Of a DNA stretch of 64,000 nt, positions 43,518 to 54,263 are shown piece by piece. The stretch lies in NCBI GenBank assembly GCA_039566865.1, contig CM076949.1, forward strand, positions 5,609,501 through 5,673,500. Reading direction: 5' to 3'. The notes below the pieces were generated by a model that was not told where the DNA came from, made no database searches, and saw only the letters and a program-made list of their open reading frames with translations. The position numbers and the translations under genes were made by a program. Origin of the DNA: Aurelia coerulea. Its lineage: Eukaryota; Cnidaria; Scyphozoa; Semaeostomeae; Ulmaridae. Numbering within the stretch: position 1 is the stretch's first letter; each line of letters begins with the position of its first letter.

Positions 43518-43707
43518 TGAAGGTGAAGGTGAAGTTGCGTTTTTCAGCGCCAAGCGCTGGGATCGCAGAAATAGAGCAGACCTAATCGAGTCCGCGACCC
43601 CTTGTCATGACGCTCAAGTGGTGGGGTCCTACCGGGTATCGAACCCACTCCGCCTGACTGTTCTGGCTGCAAAGTCAGAGGATTACACCACTGCGCCACA
43701 ACACCTT
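43518..43707 (-). mobile_element. tRNA-derived SINE with A and B boxes
   Basis: On the minus strand it reads GGTGTTGTGGCGCAGTGGTG (A box TGGCGCAGTGG, + 43688-43698), then GGTTCGATACC (B box, + 43635-43645), then a body containing AAGGGGTCGCGGACTCGATT and AGCGCTTGGCGCT. The A-B spacing suits an RNA polymerase III internal promoter. The truncated copy is at 11513. Confidence 0.8.
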
Positions 43708-44199
43708 CATTTGATAATTCTGACGACAATTGACCACAACAATTCTAACACATTCTGATTCTAACACAATTCTTACCATGGGTCAATGTAAAGAAATGCG
43801 TTCTTCGTTCTGGAGTTGAATCCACTCTCTTTCTTAATCACTGTTCTTTTCCTGTTCATCTTTGGGAGGGATAACGTAATAATACAATTATGATGGCGAA
43901 TTGTGCCATTATCTGGGGGTTCCTTTGATGACCAAATGCGTAATGGCAAGTGAAGTACTTTCTTAGAAGTGCTTCTGTCATAGCACTGTTGTCTGTAATG
44001 TGATGCGTAAAGCCTGCAAATATGGTTGTGAATTTTAAAAGGACAGTAAATTCACACCGTGCTTCATATGGTGCCTTTAACATGGTGATTTTATCAATGG
44101 CAATGGGCCTCCTAATGTGTGTTTATGTGGAAATACAGGACACGTGCATCATCACTTTCTTACTGCTATCTTCACTATCAATATTATGGATACCATTTT

Positions 44200-44460
44200 C
44201 ACGAATATGAGATTCTTAATTCTTATCAATCGAAATTATTATTTCTAGTATTAATTCTTTTTACAACAATATTATTATTTTCAAGATTGTTACTGTTATT
44301 GATATTATATTTATCATGGTCATCCTATCATCATTATTACCGTTTCTTTTTCATTTTTGTTAATATTATTAGTGGTATTATTCTTATCATTACTATTATC
44401 GTCACTGTTTTCCTTATTCTTATTTTCGCTATTGATCTTAAAAACACAAACACAATCTTT
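44200..44460. repeat. Degenerate (ATT/ATC) low-complexity tract
   Basis: T-rich repeats of TTATTATTA, TATTATCA and TTCTTAT. The 114-codon frame across it is compositional. Confidence 0.6.
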
Positions 44461-44479
44461 TAATTGATACGTGCCAAGA

Positions 44480-45640
44480 TTACACCCATCTAAAAATTTA
44501 TTTTTTTCCTATGGGAAAATCTGACAAAATGATATTCTCACGCCACAGTTAGACGCAGCAAAGTGGTTTACATTTATAGTCAAAATAGATGTTGTTTTGA
44601 AATCAGCGAGGCCTCAATTTAGCTGCTATGATTCGTGTGAATTTCCTATGTGATATAATGTAAACATCGCAATTAGAGGTTGGGCGTATACACCTCTTGT
44701 GTAGATGAATAAAAGCGCGAAAGGCAATGGATTTTTGATGTAATAGCTATTACGTCATATTTTAAGACTAGCAGCAAATGAATATATTGAAACATGTTGG
44801 AACAAATTCAGAACTTCAGTTCACCGTTGGAAAAGCCTCTTCACTACATATTTTAGATGTTATAGGGCAAACTGTGGGAAACATCTTTTCTATTCTATTT
44901 TTACTTTTTTAGGTACGGTAGCCCCATCAGTCCTAAAGAACTGCTTTTCAGGGGGCCGTAAGTCTTAAAGTCTTAAAGTCTTCTTGTGCACTATTCTTTT
45001 CAAACTGCCCTGTACAAAGAAGAAGATAAAACTCTAAAATTTTCAATTCAAATGCACTCTATGAAATGACAAAGTAAAAGTAGTTCAAAACAGGAGAACG
45101 ATCGGCTTGAATAAAAAGGGTTCCTTCATGTTCTGGAGTTTTCGAGGCAGGATTTGAATTTATTGAAAGTTTTCGTTACTTTTGATTTGTGTTCCGAAGT
45201 TCCCGAGAACTGGTTTCTGACAGCCTGTCAAACAGGCATGCAAGATACAAGGAGGGAGCCGCATCATTTGTACACATATTTCTGTTACAATCAAATCATT
45301 CACTGTCTGCTGGCAAAGTTGCTTTATAGTTGGAAGAGCAGAAGCGTTGGAAGAGCAGAAGCGTTGAAGGGCTATTGGTTACGATTCTGGCTGCACCATT
45401 TTATAGTTTTTGTAGCTTGTCTTGTGCCGTGATTCGGCATACCCCACCCCCCCCTCTCCCTCCTCCCCATACTGGGCAGCAATGTCCAAAGTATGGCTAC
45501 TCCAGACTTTTATACATTGTCTGCACTGACTTTATTGGGAGGTATTGTTTGGAATAGTGCAACATTCCTAATGCCTTTGAAATCTGTTTAATCATTCATC
45601 TGTACGCCCAAGCTCAGATATCAAATGTTGGTCAACATAT
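44480..45640. other. Unassigned stretch
   Basis: No exon or repeat family recognised. A C-rich run (CCCCACCCCCCCCTC) is at 45442. This interval was read specifically for ABC signature and Walker B coding sequence, and none was found. Confidence 0.4.
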
Positions 45641-45648
45641 ACCACATG

Positions 45649-46035
45649 TTATTTAGTGTCCTTATTCATTGAAATTGTCTCCCCTACCTTTTTTATTACA
45701 AGAGATGGCTTCACTGCTGTAGTTTGCTGAATGTTTTTCAATTTTTGCCCGCTACCAATAATGAAGCTTTTAGTTTTGGCACCATTTAATGACAGCTCGT
45801 TCGCAGCAAGCCACGTTTTGAGACTGTCAAGGTCCTCATTAACACGTTCATTGATTATAAGGATGGAGTTGGCTGAAAATGATATGCTAGTGTCGTTAGC
45901 GTACATGTTAACTTGTTGGTGTTTTAATGGCAAAGGAAGATCATTTATGTATAAGATGAAAAGAAGAGGCCCTAAGCAGGACCCTTGTGGAACACCACAT
46001 GTAACTTTTTCAAGCCTGGAGAGCTTTCAATATAC
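45649..46035 (-). pseudogene. LINE reverse-transcriptase fragment (catalytic block)
   Basis: The minus-strand frame reads VTCGVPQGSCLGPLLFILYI then NDLPLPLKHQQVNMYANDTS and ISFSA. These are the palm motifs GVPQGS..GP and YADD, the latter changed to YAND, so an active-site aspartate is lost. LKTWLAANELSLNGAKTKSF follows. It is a short, inactive fragment. Confidence 0.85.
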
Positions 46036-46527
46036 CTTGCATTTACAGTTACCTTCCTTAGCAACCCAGGCCACCTACGGTTGTTCTAGAATCTAGGCAT
46101 GGTTGAAAATCGTGCAAATTGTGTGTTCTAGCTCCCACACATTTTCCGTCCTAAATCCTATGAAATTGACACTGTTTTTACGAACTAATCTCCATATGGC
46201 CGCATACGTTTTGTGTCATCGTATCCGATTATTGGTGTTTTCTTAAAGATTTTCTAACTAAAATACGCTAATTCTTACTTTAACTCAGAAAGCCGTTTGG
46301 CCATAACTTTCTTTAATTAGATAATCACCAAACCACCCTGTTGCATACGCAGATTTATGGCCTATTCAAGGCGCATACCGAATTTCAAGTTTTGTTACAT
46401 TTTACATTGGGCAGCATTTATTGTTTTATAATAATAATAATCATATTAATAATTATTGATAATTGGACACTGAAGAAGATTTACAGCGAAATGTTTGAAG
46501 CATGATTGTTGTTTTTTTTATATTAAT

Positions 46528-46954
46528 ACAGTAAATTCCCGCATATAAGAACCTACAAAAATAGGAACCTTGAGGCTGTTTTTCCTAACTTATGCACCTT
46601 GTAATTAAGAACCTGTTTCAGTTTGATGAAAAATATGTTCTTATAGCAGGGGTAGCAAGGTCGATTTTTGGATTGTCATTGTTAAGCTCATTTTTGTCCC
46701 AGTGGGCTTTTAAAGTTTGAATCTCCTCCCTTGCAGTTTGAAAGATTAGCATTGGTTGTTAGATATATCATAACCCTGCTAGAACGAATAATAGGGCTGA
46801 AAATGGTTGGCGAAGGTTCTAAAATGGCCGACGCAAGGCACTCTTAAAATAAGAACCGTTATACCTTGAAATTTGTCTTAGTACCTTTAAAATAAGAACC
46901 TATTTCAGCCTAGCTCTCAAAAAAGTAGGTTCTTATATGCGGGGATTTACTGTA
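46528..46954. mobile_element. Element with TACAGTAAATTCCCGCAT ends, copy 2
   Basis: TACAGTAAATTCCCGCATATAAG is mirrored by TTATATGCGGGGATTTACTGTA. It is the uninterrupted counterpart of 28241-28877. Confidence 0.8.
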
Positions 46955-47013
46955 ATAATCATAATAATAATATTGGTACAATCGACCGTATCCACTGCAA
47001 ATGTGGCTCGTCC

Positions 47014-47447
47014 CCCGGGGGGGGGGGGGATACTCATATATTTTTCTGTACGGGGACGTGCCGCCGAACAGGGTATCATTTTCAGGATTCCTACTCCGGG
47101 ACAGGGTGTCACTTTTGTATTGTCGGCTCCATGACAGGGTCCATATTTTGTATAATTGACTACGTATCGTCGCTGTAAGCTATTTGCACTCCGCGAATAT
47201 GATTTAAATCGTTTGGATGGCAACATTTCCGCATTTTCTGATAGATTTCTATCAAATTTCTATCAAATTTCCAGGGCAGCCTACATTTTTTACGAAGAAA
47301 CCCAAGAACAGGGTATCGTTTTTACAGTTTTACTCCGGGACAGGGTATCATTTTCGGGAATTTTACTCCGGGACAGGGTGCCTTTTCAGATTTTCTAGCG
47401 GCACGTCCCCGTATTTTCGTAAATCAAGTACCCCCCCCCCCCCCCGG
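47014..47447. mobile_element. G-run/C-run capped foldback element, copy 4
   Basis: CCCGGGGGGGGGGGGATACTCATA with GGGGACGTGCCGC inside is mirrored by GCGGCACGTCCCCG and AAGTACCCCCCCCCCCCCCC. Interior repeats: CTCCGGGACAGGGT(G/A)TC, at least three. The flanking 9-bp repeat GGCTCGTCC is exact (47005-47013 and 47448-47456). Confidence 0.85.
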
Positions 47448-47582
47448 GGCTCGTCCACTCTGAAATTAAAAGCAAGTTAATGATTACAAGTTAAAAAAGG
47501 TAAAATAAGGAAACAATCGCATAAGAATGGATACGCCTTCTTCAACTTAGGGCTGGATCCGCCCCTGATTCTCCCACCACCC

Positions 47583-48077
47583 TTTCAAATCTTTAAAGAG
47601 GTGGGTGTAAAATTCTATTCCATTTTTCTTTTAATTGAATGCCTTGAAAGGAACTTATAGTACTTTGCTGTAAATCTGCCGTGGAAATTTTTTGATATCT
47701 TGATTTTTTTTCAAAATGGCGGCAATTTAATGATTTTTCAAAAAATTGATGGAAAATTTTGAAAACATTTAAATCATCGTAAATCCTAAACCAAAGGAAG
47801 AAAAATCATATAAATTTCAAGAACACTATGGTTTATGAAGGCCTGAAATATGGTGAAAAGCAGAAATCAATATCTTTTCTGGTTTAGGATTTAGAAATTT
47901 GATGACGTCATAGTATCAAAGTTAATAAATGCCGCCATTTTGAAACTAATCTAGATATCAATAAATTTTCACGGCAGATTTACAACAAAAAACGCAAAGT
48001 TCCTTACAAGCCATTTAATTCAAAGGAAACTGTAATAGAATTTTACACCGACCTTTTTAAAGATTTGAGCCCTATGT
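47583..48077. mobile_element. GCATAGG-related foldback, subfamily B, copy 2
   Basis: It is collinear with 24561-25046 (TTTCAAATCTTTAAAGAGGTGGG to CCGACCTTTTTAAAGATTTGAG). Confidence 0.7.
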
Positions 48078-48707
48078 TAGGTTATGCACGGTGGTCCAAA
48101 CCAACATTGCTCTTCGGTTTTATATCTGCAGAGCCATGATTGATTCGTCTGTGTGATCACATCCAAGAATGATTTAAAATCCTGAGTGATTAATAAAAAT
48201 TGATATATAATCCTGAAAAAGGATCTGGTATTAGATTCTATAACTAACAGTGATATCAATAGGTTGCAACGTGGAGATCAGCATTCTTTAAGGGGTTCTT
48301 TGACAATCTCGGCGGAAAATCCAACTGCTTTTGCCATACACAACATGTTGCAACAACCCAGCATCGCAGTGAGAGGCTCATCCATTGCTCTCAATTTACT
48401 CGTTTCCAATAATTTTCTCTTCAGTACAGACTTCTCTCACCGTCGTTGGAGAGCTTCTCTAGTGCGCAGTCATAATTAGTTTTCTTCTTGGAGCACTAGA
48501 TTTGAACCCATACTCGTTTTATTTTTTCCTTGTTTTCCCCAGTTTTGCGAATAATAATGTAATAATATAAATACCAAATCTCCATTTCGGAGCAGTTACA
48601 AATTAAACTAATGTAACACTGGTAACCTAAACTAAATTAAACTAAACAATGTTTGAAAAGCTAAATAACAGAACCTAACACAAACTAAAACTATTTACAA
48701 AATCTTT

Positions 48708-48823
48708 TGAACTCTCTTATTATTCTTTTAAGCATTTTTGGATCATTTGAGACAAGTTGATCTTTGCTACATTTTTCATGTCAAATTTCTTGCATTCCCA
48801 TAGATGTTCTATGCTACTTCCAC
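48708..48823 (-). pseudogene. Possible LINE zinc-knuckle relic
   Basis: The minus strand reads CGSSIEHLWECKKFDMKNVA ending KCLKE-stop. The C-x-x-x-x-x-H-x-x-x-x-C pattern resembles LINE C-termini, but it is short. Confidence 0.35.
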
Positions 48824-49109
48824 ATCTACTTCGAATGTTGTATGCTACTTCCACAGGCTAATGATTTGTTATCTTGCCTTGAGCTGCAGTCACTTAACTA
48901 TGTTAACAGCTAATTTTAGATGGAGTAATTTCTCGTGTACATGCTTGTCACTGCTTTTGGTGACTTTGTTTGAAAAGAAGTTTTGCAATGTTTTCTTGTT
49001 CCATTTTCATTCATTAATGGACGTTACTTCTCGGGTATTTTATCGGGAAGTGCTAGATACACGATGCAAGTCATTTATGTGGAGTTTACATGGTACTTGC
49101 CTTCCTTTA

Positions 49110-49385
49110 CCCGGGGGTAGCTTAAGTTTCGATGACATGCGGTTGTGCCATTAAAGGCGTAAAACTACCACCCATATATGCGTAAAACTACCACCCAAAA
49201 TTTCTAAAAAGTATACCCTTAAGTCCGGAAAATTTCTGACAAGTATACCCACAAACCCGGAAAATATAAAACATCGTTGAAAACCATACCCATAAATCCA
49301 GACTCTATCCTAAAAGAGGTACCCTAACAATTGGCACAACCTCGTACCATGGAGAACTTAAGTTACCCCCCCCCCCCCCCCCGGG
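49110..49385. mobile_element. G-run/C-run capped foldback element, copy 5
   Basis: CCCGGGGGTAGCTTAAGTTTC with CATGCGGTTGTGCCA inside is mirrored by TTGGCACAACCTCGTACCATG and CTTAAGTTACCCCCC...CCCGGG. Interior repeats: GCGTAAAACTACCACCC and AAGTATACCC. No clean flanking duplication. Confidence 0.7.
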
Positions 49386-49398
49386 CCCTTTCATTAAC

Positions 49399-49871
49399 AG
49401 AGGTTCCAGATCTTTCCAAAGGTTGATGTAAAACCCTATGATTTATTTCTTTCAACTGAATGGCTTCAAAATAACTTTAGCTATTTCGCTATATTTCTAC
49501 CGTTCGAATTTTTTTTAAATCTTCAATATTTTCACAAGTAGTAGAATAATAATAAAAAACTAAAACCATCGTAATTTCTAAACTTTTTGATAAAACATTA
49601 AGTAATTTTTCAAGAAAACCATAGTTTTTGGATGTCTGAAATTAGGTATCAACCAAATGACGGCATATCCTCAAGTAAGTTTAAGAAAGATGCTGTAATT
49701 TGGTAAAATATCCAAGACTCCTACAAAATCCAATGGTAGAATTATAGAAAGTAGGCAAAGGGGCTTTCAAGCCACACAAATCAAAGAGATGGGTCATAGA
49801 ATTTTACACCAACCTTTTTACACCGATTTAAAGATTTGGAACCAACTCTTCTAAAGATTTGAAACCTATGC
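49399..49871. mobile_element. GCATAGG family foldback, diverged copy
   Basis: GAGGTTCCAGATCTTTCCAAAGG to GATTTGAAACCTATGC. The right terminus is locally duplicated (AAGATTTGGAACC then AAGATTTGAAACC). Confidence 0.65.
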
Positions 49872-49876
49872 TGTCA

Positions 49877-50095
49877 CTCGACATTACTGGGGTACATTCG
49901 CGAAAAGATTTCGCGTAACCTTACTTCTTTAATCAGTGGGATCAAGAGATGTTGATAAGTTTCCCCTCCCCGCTGCTGCTCACTCCACCTCACTGGGATA
50001 AATTCGCGAACTGATTTCGCGTTACCAACGTTCTTTAATCAGTTGAATCACAAGACATTGATGACTCTTCTCCCCACTGCTGCTCTCCCATTTAA
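49877..50095. repeat. Two-copy tandem duplication, about 108 bp
   Basis: ACTGGGGTACATTCGCGAAAAGATTTCGCG...CTGCTGCTC recurs as ACTGGGATAAATTCGCGAACTGATTTCGCG...CTGCTGCTC. Each unit carries a hairpin-forming TTCGCGAAAAGATTTCGCG. Confidence 0.65.
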
Positions 50096-51219
50096 TGAAT
50101 GCTTTAATGAACTCATCTATTTGCTTACGTCGTTACAATATGGCACAATCATTAGATTATTTCCCTTTAAATGTGGTTTCAAATCACCTCTCTGTATCAT
50201 AATTGGATATACGGATAAGATTTTCCTCTGAGGTCAAGTAACCGAATTTATCAATCGTTCTTTTTCACCGTGCTTGTGCGTGGTGTGCTGAGTGAGGTGA
50301 GGTTTCTTTTCTGAATTTCCTGGGAGTGGATTGTGCCTTCCAAATGATATCAGATTAGCATTGGTTTGTTTTGGGATTGTTTAGAGATATGTTCGATGTC
50401 TCGTTCATGGAGCGAATTAAGTAGATCACGATTATTAAGGCAATTACAAGGGATAAGCGAGTCAGACTTTTTCTCCTGAAGTTTGTTTGTTATATAGTAT
50501 GTGTTTTTTCATTGTTATTTTGGTTGTTTTTGTTCCAGTTTTGGGACTGCGGCCAGTGACGTTTTTTCAGGCCAATACGGCCTATCCCTGGTAATGGAAA
50601 TTTAACTTATCGTAGCCACAAGTTAGACCCTTGCAATTCAAGCCAGTCTACACGCTACCACGCTACCCTCTTTATGCATTACTCCACCCAAAAAAGGAAA
50701 AAAGGCACAGGTTAATAGCTTCAATAATACAAAACTTACGTGCAGAATTCCAAAGTCGTTGACGCAAAGGAGGAATACGGACCACGCGGAAAAAATGGAT
50801 GAAAATTGAATTAATGAATTACAAATTTTGTTTATAAAGATTCTTGCTTTGTTGGTTAGTTTTAGGAGGATTTTTATGTTGAAATTCTTGAAGACGGTGC
50901 GCTAAAGAAGAGGTTTCATCATACCTCACCTAGCTACCCCCCCCCCCCCCCCCCCAGCACATGATCATTACCATTGCACACCTTTTCTCCCCGAAAAGCC
51001 TGGGCCTCAAGTACTGTTCACTGTTTGTCTATCGCCTTACCTATGTTCTATTTCGGGATAAAACCGGACGTCATTGTGAAGGAACATTGCTCCCCCAAAG
51101 CGGCTCATGGAATTTTCATGGTTAAATGTTATTTGAAAACGTTAATCTTCTAATGGGTCATTAAAAACGCCGCATGAACAATGCAGCGATAACAGACACA
51201 CAGACACATTACCACCATC

Positions 51220-51330
51220 ATTGGTCAAACACTGGAGTTAATTGGCTGCGCAATTGACACGGAAATTTTCATTGGCCCACGTTAGCTGCGAGTTCATAAA
51301 AGCGCTCTTCGTGCTCCTGTACTGTTAGTT
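51220..51330 (+). promoter_or_regulatory. Probable core promoter of the downstream gene
   Basis: Three inverted CCAAT boxes (ATTGG at 51220, 51241 and 51271) precede a TATA-like CATAAAAG at 51295. An initiator-like TTAGTTC lies about 30 bp further on (near 51326). The order and spacing are those of a CCAAT/TATA animal promoter. Foldback elements are absent from 50.1-52.6 kb, unlike the neighbourhood. Confidence 0.55.
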
Positions 51331-52349
51331 CTTAGCCAGAGGAGAAGCGAACGCACACTACTCGTAGTCGAAGCTGGATCTGCCATTGTCGCTTGAACTC
51401 ACCTTGTATAAATTCGAAGGATTTGATTTAGATTTTTCGAAGACGAAGCACACTTTGGAAGACAATTCGAGGACTGTTGCAGCTAGCATTCAATCGCAAG
51501 AGAGTTCTCGAAAAGGTCCACGACTCGACCTCAAAGCTAGCTCAGATTGATCATTCACAGAACGTAATTTGAGTTCTAGCTTAGACAGTTAGATAGAGGC
51601 ATTGGTTGACTTCAAAGGTTTTGAATCCAGGTTTTCGAAGGCGGATAACAAGTTCAGTTAATTTTTCAATACGGAACCTGAATATCATCACAGCTAACCT
51701 TGGATTCAAAGAGGAAAGAGATCTCACAGAGGTTACTCAGAGCAGCTTATCAGATTATTGACTATATCAACTTGAATTATCGAGATTTTCAGAGGGTCGT
51801 GTAAGAAACTGATACTGTGGTTTTAGTGAAGGCGCGTGGATCTCTGTTCCTGGATTTCTGTTTGCTGCAGATACTACCAATTGGAGGAACTACATTAACG
51901 TTGTTTTATGGATACAAAAAAGAAGCTTGGGTTGTGGTACTTTAGCTTCTTACCAGTCCATCTTTTGAAGGAAAGTATAGCCTAGCTTTTGTAAAACTCT
52001 GAATTGCGTAATTTAATTTGCTTGGAGACGTGAGGTCCTTGCAACGTGTATGACCAGAGAACCAATGTTTAGGATGCTTTTCAGCTGAAAATATTGTCGC
52101 TTCCTTCAGAACGCTGACACAGAACGCCTGGAAGCTCAGCCCACTACATGCAACTGGTTATTCATTGCTTGTGAAACTGCTCTGCAAAATCGTGCTGGAC
52201 ATTCGAGATTGCAGTGACCTTGCAGCGCTGTTTGCTTTGATAATTATTGCAAGAAAAGGCAACTAAATCGTTGACCTATTGGGAGTCCGTGTAAAAGAAA
52301 AGATTTGTTTGGATAGGAAATCTCATTTGTTTGTTAATAATCATCCACT
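51326..52349 (+). other. Probable 5' untranslated leader
   Basis: About 1 kb of non-repetitive sequence lies between the proposed start site and the ATG at 52350. Several upstream ATGs occur (for example near 52050), so translation may be modulated, or part of this may be intron. Confidence 0.4.
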
Positions 52350-52593
52350 ATGAATAATTTCAGTATAGACGCGCTGCTGGGAAATAGAACGTCTGGATGG
52401 GGCAGTAAAAATGATCACAGGCATGCTGACAAGACAACAACACTTGAGAAACGTCACGAAATTGTACGCGTTGTGCAGAATGGTGAAGATGATGATGATG
52501 TAGTGAGTCAGTCTTCTTGTGAAGAAGATCAAAGTGTAGAAATCAGCTCAGATAGCGAAGTTTACAGCGAGAAGGATTACCAGGCTACGAAAT
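52350..52593 (+). CDS. First coding exon of a probable homeobox-type transcription factor
   Basis: The frame starts MNNFSIDALLGNRTSGWG and runs 81 codons to a donor GTGAGT at 52594 (phase 1). FSIDALLG at residues 4-11 resembles the N-terminal eh1-type repressor motif (F-x-I-x-x-I/L-L) that binds Groucho/TLE. In goosecoid, Mnx and BarH-like homeobox proteins it likewise sits within the first residues. The rest is charged and acidic (NGEDDDDVVSQSSCEEDQSV, then EISSDSEVYSEKD), as in the disordered regions before a homeodomain. No homeodomain exon (WFQNRR-type) was found to 64 kb, so the assignment rests on one motif, its position and the promoter. It could be another eh1-bearing factor. Confidence 0.55.
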
Positions 52594-52626
52594 GTGAGTA
52601 CTCTTCGCTTGTTTCTTTTTCATTAC

Positions 52627-52860
52627 TTAAAGGCTCTTGGTCAACCAGCAGCCTTTGCGCTTACCGAGGGGCATTTCACTCCCAAACAATCTGGCACACC
52701 TTCAGCAAAAACCCTTTTGTTTTCAAGGAAAATCCATCAAAATGTGTAAAAATCCTTTTGCTCTGAATAAATCTCGTACGCTTTTTGAAATGAGTGAAAT
52801 GCCCCTCGGCACTTACTTTTCTATTTGAGACAGCCATTTTCGTAGATCACAAAATCTTGA
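52627..52860. mobile_element. Foldback element with CGAGGGGCATTTCACTC arms
   Basis: TTAAAGGCTCTTGGTCAACC at the left is related to 4805. Arms CGAGGGGCATTTCACTC and GAGTGAAATGCCCCTCGG pair. It begins 33 bp after the exon donor. Confidence 0.6.
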
Positions 52861-52961
52861 TTTTCATCCAGGGCACGCAAATGAACACTGAGCCTTCAAA
52901 CAAAAATCCATTTACCAAATCTGCTAAACGTTATTTTATCCACTTCACGTCATGTGACCTG

Positions 52962-53050
52962 GACTTGCGCCAAGTCTCGCTCTTGATCAATACACAGGAG
53001 GGCAGGAGGGGAGAACGGGAGGGAGTCAAGAGCGAGACTTTGTGCAAGTC
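52962..53050. mobile_element. 89-bp foldback element
   Basis: GACTTGCGCCAAGTCTCGCTCTTGA is mirrored by TCAAGAGCGAGACTTTGTGCAAGTC. The loop is G/A-rich. Confidence 0.7.
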
Positions 53051-53978
53051 TACATGTGACCATACTCTTGGGACGCTCTTGTATTGTATTACACTAACTA
53101 CGTTTTGCATTAATGGTACAAGTTTTCTTGGTACAAAATATGTTAGAAAATTCAAATGGTGTTTCAACAGATCAAGAAACTGATCACTTGACTTGAAGTA
53201 GGTTTTTTAGCAGATTTTGTTTATTCTTTGTACGAAAATGCGATGAGGGACAACTGTTCTTTTAGTGCATCATCTGCCAAGCAAATTATTGAAGCCGAGC
53301 GGAAATTTTCAGTACTGGCACCTCAACCCAAGGACTTCAAGCTTTTCTTTTCAATTTGAAGAATTGATTCATTTTCGCTGCCACAAAGGCAACAAACATT
53401 TTGGCACACCCTGCATTTTGCTTTCAGTATCCTGTGTGCGCGAAGCAAAAAAGGGCCCCGGTACCATATCACAATAGAGCAGACCATCCCTTCCTTGCAT
53501 GTCACCCTAAACTACCCTTAACACTGTATATTCATTGCCAAAGAACACCCAACAAGAGAGGCGTACAGGGTGGTAGAATGAATCTTTATCGGAATAAAAT
53601 GTTCCTTTCTCTCCACAAAAAACAATGCTCATTGGTAAAATTTTGTATGTGCTACAGATACAATCCTGGCACATTAGCATGGTTTTCCTGCCTAAGGATT
53701 CTTGTTTAGAAAAATTCACAATCTCTCATATGGCTCAAGAATTCTTATATGTAATTTAAAGAATTCTTGTCATTTTGATGTGCGCAAGGCCTGCGCTGTA
53801 TGTGAAGAGGCTCCAAAGGCGTATTTCCAAAACAGAGCAGACACCACTCCATTTGTCTCACCTCACCCTGAGAATCGATAAGTCTTGGCTGTACAGGCAG
53901 TCCATATCCAGTTCATATACTATATATACACTATATAGTTATTCTGTAGTATATTGTAGCATACTATATTTTCCCCTT

Positions 53979-54225
53979 ATTACAATATCTTTCATACTGG
54001 GGCGGCTTCATTTTATTTTGGAAATCCCAATCTAGCAGCAGGCATTTCCAACAAAATCAAGGCTCGAGTTTCGTGTCGTATTTTCATCGTATACAACAAG
54101 ATAATTACAATATCTTTCTTAATGGGGCGGCTTCGTTTGATTTTGATGATCCATATCTAGCAGCAGGCATTTCAGGAAAGTCGAGGCTTGAGTTTCGTGT
54201 CGTATTTTCATCGAGAACTTCTAAA
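53979..54225. repeat. Two-copy tandem duplication, about 123 bp
   Basis: TTACAATATCTTTC...TGGGGCGGCTTC...CGTGTCGTATTTTCATCG occurs at 53979 and again at about 54105, diverged. Confidence 0.7.
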
Positions 54226-54263
54226 TAAGAAGATTCAAAACACACTGGATCAGTTGAGATCAC

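Noticed and set aside
44119..44463. 114-codon hydrophobic ORF that could look like a membrane protein
   Set aside because: It is made of degenerate ATT/ATC repeats, which always translate to Ile/Leu/Phe. No conserved pattern.
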